Positions 61,150 through 64,000 of a DNA stretch of 64,000 nt are shown piece after piece. Position numbers and translations under genes: made by a program. Source of the stretch: Qipengyuania xiamenensis (GTDB lineage Bacteria; Pseudomonadota; Alphaproteobacteria; Sphingomonadales; Sphingomonadaceae); the NCBI RefSeq assembly GCF_019711495.1, contig NZ_JAIGNM010000001.1:744001-808000 (forward strand), given 5' to 3'. The notes below the pieces were generated by a model. The model was not told the DNA's origin. It saw only the letters and a program-made list of their open reading frames with translations, and searched no databases. Numbering within the stretch: position 1 is the first letter of the stretch; each line of letters opens with the position of its first letter.

Positions 61150-62841
61150 ATGCACTTCGACGACCGCCTCGCCACGGTGCTGCGCATCCGCGCAGCCAGC
61201 GAGCGTGCCGCGAAGACACAGTTCCGCCAGCTCATCGACCTGTTGGGCGAGCGTCCGCAGGCCGGCGACAAGGCGCTGAAAGCAGCCTCCTACCTTCGCC
61301 TGATCGCGCTGGGCGAGATGATTTCGGTCGTCGACAGGGCGAAGATGGTCGGCGAAAGCGGCTGGCGCTTCCGCAATCCCGAACTTGTGAAATGGTTCGG
61401 TGAGGCGCATCCGCAGATTGCCGCAGCCGCGCTTTACCGTGCACAGCTGACCGCGGCGGAATGGGAAGAGATCATTCCCAAGCTGCCGATCCGGGCACGC
61501 GGCTTCCTGCGCCACCGCAAGGACCTGCCGGTGGAGGCCGAACGCATTCTCGACCGCTTGGGCGTAAGCGACCGCGCCCTGCCCGAACCCGAACCTTTCG
61601 AGCTGATCGACGAAATCGCGCCGCCCGAACCGGAGGCAGAAACACCCGAGCCCGACGCCGAGCCCGCGGTAGAAGCCGAACCGGCCGAGCCTGCACCGCG
61701 CACTGCCCCCGGCAAGGATGACGTACGCGCGCTGGTCGACCGGATCGAGACCTTCCGCAAGGCCCGCAGCGGTGAGACATCGCGAACAGAGGCACCGCGC
61801 CTGCCGCTTGGAGAGGCTGTCGACGAGGAAGCGAAAGAGCCGCTCGGCCACTTCCTCTTCGCCGCCGATTCGGAAGGCCGGGTAAACTGGGCCGAAGAAC
61901 GGATCGCATCGATGGTGGTCGGCATCGATCTCGCCGCGCTGGGCTCGGACACGATCGCAGCGGCCATCCAGCGCCGCCAGCCGCTCGACGCTTCGCGCGT
62001 CACCCTGCGCGGGGCGACACGGATCGAAGGCGACTGGATAGTCGATGCCGCACCGCGCTTCACCCGCGGCGAAGGCCGGTTCTTCGGCTATGTCGGCCGC
62101 TTTCGCCGCGCCGTCAGCGACGAGGCCGACCGGCGCGAGGCGGAAGCCGACCGCCTGCGCCAGCTGCTTCACGAGCTGCGCACGCCGGTCAACGCGATGC
62201 AGGGTTATGCCGAGATCATCCAGCAGCAGATGATCGGCCCCGTCCCGCACGAATACCGCTCGCTGGCCGCGACCATTGCGGGGGATTCCGCACATATCCT
62301 CGCCGGCTTCGACGAGCTCGACCGCCTCGCAAAGCTGGAAGTCGGCGCGCTAGATCTCGAGAGCGGCGAGGCCGATTTTGCGGCCATCGTTCGCAAGCAG
62401 GTCAGCCAGCTCCAGACCGTCCTTAGTCCTCGTGTCGCGCGCTTCGACGCAAAGCTCGGCGAAGGCCGCGCACCGCTCGCCCTCGCCCAGTCGGAAGCGG
62501 AAATGCTGTGCTGGCGCCTGCTCGCCACGATTGCAGGCGCAGTCGCTGCCGGAGAGACAGTGGCGCTCCAGCTGGTCACGGAAGGCGACCAGGTCGAACT
62601 CGCCACGAGCCTGCCCGCATCCTTGCGCGAAGCAGAGAACATCTTCGCGGTCGAGACCCGGCCCGCCGGCGGTGCGCTGAGCGCTGGCATTTTCGGCGCC
62701 GGCTTCTCGCTGCGCCTTGCCCGGGCCGAGGCACGGGTTGCAGGCGGTGAACTCGTGCGCGTGGGCGACCGGCTGGTGCTCTCGCTGCCGCTTCTCACCG
62801 CCCAGGACGCCGCTTTCAGCCCGGAAAACGCATCAGGCTGA
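61150..62841 (+). CDS. HisKA histidine kinase with decayed ATPase domain
   Basis: A 563-residue soluble protein. The middle has an acidic linker (EPEPFELIDEIAPPEPEAETPEPDAEP), then a PAS-like part (HFLFAADSEGRVNWAEERI), then the HisKA helix with His341 in LLHELRTPVNAMQGYAEII. In the C-terminal domain the N-box Asn is missing (LCWRLLATIAGAVAAGE), and only the second glycine box, FGAGFSLRLARAEA, is recognisable. It should not bind ATP normally, so it may accept phosphate or act as a scaffold. No regulator gene is next to it. Confidence 0.82.
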   Translation: MHFDDRLATVLRIRAASERAAKTQFRQLIDLLGERPQAGDKALKAASYLRLIALGEMISVVDRAKMVGESGWRFRNPELVKWFGEAHPQIAAAALYRAQLTAAEWEEIIPKLPIRARGFLRHRKDLPVEAERILDRLGVSDRALPEPEPFELIDEIAPPEPEAETPEPDAEPAVEAEPAEPAPRTAPGKDDVRALVDRIETFRKARSGETSRTEAPRLPLGEAVDEEAKEPLGHFLFAADSEGRVNWAEERIASMVVGIDLAALGSDTIAAAIQRRQPLDASRVTLRGATRIEGDWIVDAAPRFTRGEGRFFGYVGRFRRAVSDEADRREAEADRLRQLLHELRTPVNAMQGYAEIIQQQMIGPVPHEYRSLAATIAGDSAHILAGFDELDRLAKLEVGALDLESGEADFAAIVRKQVSQLQTVLSPRVARFDAKLGEGRAPLALAQSEAEMLCWRLLATIAGAVAAGETVALQLVTEGDQVELATSLPASLREAENIFAVETRPAGGALSAGIFGAGFSLRLARAEARVAGGELVRVGDRLVLSLPLLTAQDAAFSPENASG

Positions 62842-62914
62842 GCAATGCGGCATCTCGCCGCTTGCCCTCGCGCCATGGCGAGGCTAGGCGGCAGCTTCGC
62901 CGGACGGATGGCGG

Positions 62915-62991
62915 GGGCCCGTAGCTCAGTTGGTTAGAGCTGGCCGCTCATAACGGCTAGGTCGCGGGTTCGAGTCCTGCCGGGCCTACCA
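62915..62991 (+). tRNA. tRNA with CAT anticodon (Met elongator or Ile2)
   Basis: A 77-nt gene with CCA; acceptor GGGCCCG pairs with CGGGCCT, anticodon loop CTCATAA gives CAT. C at positions 4 and 5 of the acceptor recalls tRNA-Ile2, in which lysidine changes the reading to AUA; it could equally be elongator tRNA-Met. The sequence alone does not decide. Confidence 0.9.
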
Positions 62992-63024
62992 ACCGTCGGG
63001 TCCGGTAATATATCGACGTCAAGT

Positions 63025-63101
63025 CGGGGAGTGGCGCAGCCTGGTAGCGCACCTGTTTTGGGTACAGGGGGTCGCTGGTTCGAATCCAGTCTCCCCGACC
63101 A
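63025..63101 (+). tRNA. tRNA-Pro (TGG)
   Basis: A 77-nt gene with CCA. Acceptor CGGGGAG/CTCCCCG, C at position 1, anticodon loop TTTTGGG gives TGG. The D-arm is identical to that of the tRNA-Pro (GGG) at 53950. Confidence 0.93.
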
Positions 63102-63128
63102 CGTCGATATTAGTGTGAGGAGCAAGAC

Positions 63129-64000
63129 CTGACCTCCACGGCCAATCCCGCAGCAATCGACAAGCGCGCAATATGGGCGATCGCCCTGCCCGCAATGGTC
63201 ACCAACGTCGCCACGGCTATGATCGGCATAGGCGACATGTGGATCGTCGGCCAGCTTGGCGATGCGCCGACGCAGGGCGCGGTCGACGTGGGCGCGAGGC
63301 TTTTCGCCGTGCTGTTCACCGTCATGAACTTCCTCAAGACCGGCACCACGGGGCTGGTCGCGCAGGCCGGCACTCGCAGCGGTTTGTCCGAGCAGGCCGC
63401 CGTGCTGCTGCGCGGATTGCTGGTCGGACTGGCAATCGCCGCCCTGCTCATCCTTGCCAAGCCGGTCCTGCTGCCGCTGCTGCTCGATGCGCTGGGTGCC
63501 GAGGGCGAGGTGCGCAGCGCTGCAGGTGTCTACGCGGATATCCGCTACTGGAGCGCGCCGGCCGTCATGGCGAATTTTGCCGCCATCGGTTTCCTCGTCG
63601 GGCAGCGGCGAATGAAGACCGTGCTGGTGATCGAGGTCGCTTACAACCTCCTCAATGTCGGGCTTGGCCTGTGGTTCGTCCTCGGCCTCGACTGGGGTAT
63701 CGCGGGGATCGGCTGGTCGAGCTTCATCGCCGAGTACGCCAAGCTTGTCGCCGTGGCAGCGCTGCTTCTAGGCGGTGTTTCCGGCAAGGCGCTGGTGGAC
63801 CGCGCGCGGCAGGGCGGCATTGCCCGCTTCTCCGAATTGCGCCCCTTCCTCTCGGTCAATCGCGACCTCTTCCTGCGCACGGTAATCCTGATGATCGCGC
63901 TGGCCGGGCTCACACGCCTTTCGGCAGAACGCGGAGCAGTGGTGCTCGCGGCGAACGGGATCATCTACCAGCTGTTCGTCTTCACCGCGCTGCTGCTCGA
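63129..64000 (+). CDS. MATE-family efflux transporter (cut by the window end)
   Basis: An open frame of at least 290 codons running off the right edge. Membrane segments are regular: IWAIALPAMVTNVATAMIGIGD, GLLVGLAIAALLILAKPVLLPLLL, VLVIEVAYNLLNVGLGLWFVLG. The order and ALPAMVTNVATAMIGIGDMWIVGQLG match MATE exporters (Na+ or H+ driven, drugs or dyes). No ATG, GTG or TTG fits the front: CTG 63129 after GAGGAG (63117-63122) is the best start, and it lies 28 bp after tRNA-Pro. Confidence 0.88.
   Translation, partial: MTSTANPAAIDKRAIWAIALPAMVTNVATAMIGIGDMWIVGQLGDAPTQGAVDVGARLFAVLFTVMNFLKTGTTGLVAQAGTRSGLSEQAAVLLRGLLVGLAIAALLILAKPVLLPLLLDALGAEGEVRSAAGVYADIRYWSAPAVMANFAAIGFLVGQRRMKTVLVIEVAYNLLNVGLGLWFVLGLDWGIAGIGWSSFIAEYAKLVAVAALLLGGVSGKALVDRARQGGIARFSELRPFLSVNRDLFLRTVILMIALAGLTRLSAERGAVVLAANGIIYQLFVFTALLL

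Overview
The window is a chromosomal segment of a GC-rich alphaproteobacterium. Gene content and order point to Sphingomonadales, most likely the Erythrobacteraceae: dnaX-ybaB, lon-hup, yajC-secD-secF, aroQ-accB-accC, an NDUFS4-type complex I subunit, a DUF6456 protein and a 3TM holin-like protein. The family assignment is inference from gene content and codon style; no 16S gene is present.

Layout. (1) 62-7720, minus strand: a tight operon of a serine hydrolase, a metallophosphoesterase, a GMC oxidoreductase fused to an alpha/beta hydrolase, and a FabH2-like ketoacyl synthase, probably for lipid or sterol-like substrates. (2) 7868-28030: a region of about 20.1 kb bounded by a perfect 19-bp direct repeat. 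The right copy is the 3' end of an intact tRNA-Tyr gene; the left copy is an orphan fragment. A tyrosine integrase lies just inside the tRNA end, and TGTAGCA repeats sit 60-90 bp inside both ends. This is read as an integrated mobile element. It carries int-rep, a serine recombinase, small lipoprotein and membrane protein genes, a thermonuclease-like protein, a CDF transporter, an ECF sigma/anti-sigma pair with a subtilase, an outer-membrane barrel and a very acidic coiled-coil protein, a beta-lactamase-fold hydrolase, and many orphans. About ten copies of an ~88-bp dispersed repeat and two copies of a 185-bp terminator-ended sequence lie only in this part. (3) 28253-53746: core genes: rlmB, hup, lon, ybaB, dnaX, SRP RNA, complex I subunit, hrpB, polyprenyl synthase, chorismate mutase, a PhoPQ-like two-component system, SIMPL protein, amidohydrolase, ABC-F ATPase, uracil-DNA glycosylase family, DUF6456 protein, XRE regulator and secF-secD-yajC. 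(4) 53950-64000: three tRNA genes, a holin-like protein, a membrane protein with an HTH partner, aroQ-accB-accC, a TIR-TolB-like-TPR protein, an Lrp regulator, a histidine kinase with a decayed ATPase domain, and a MATE transporter cut by the window end.

The strongest candidate for an undescribed system is the ECF module at 14995-19779. Two promoter-like sites with identical elements (GGGAATAA, 15 nt, CGTC) lie before the sigma gene and before the acidic coiled-coil gene. The subtilase next to them carries its own E/A-rich helix. This suggests a cell-envelope stress or secretion module in which sigma drives its own operon and a secreted acidic protein plus a beta-barrel. The links between these proteins are inference; the promoter match and domain layout are read directly from the sequence.
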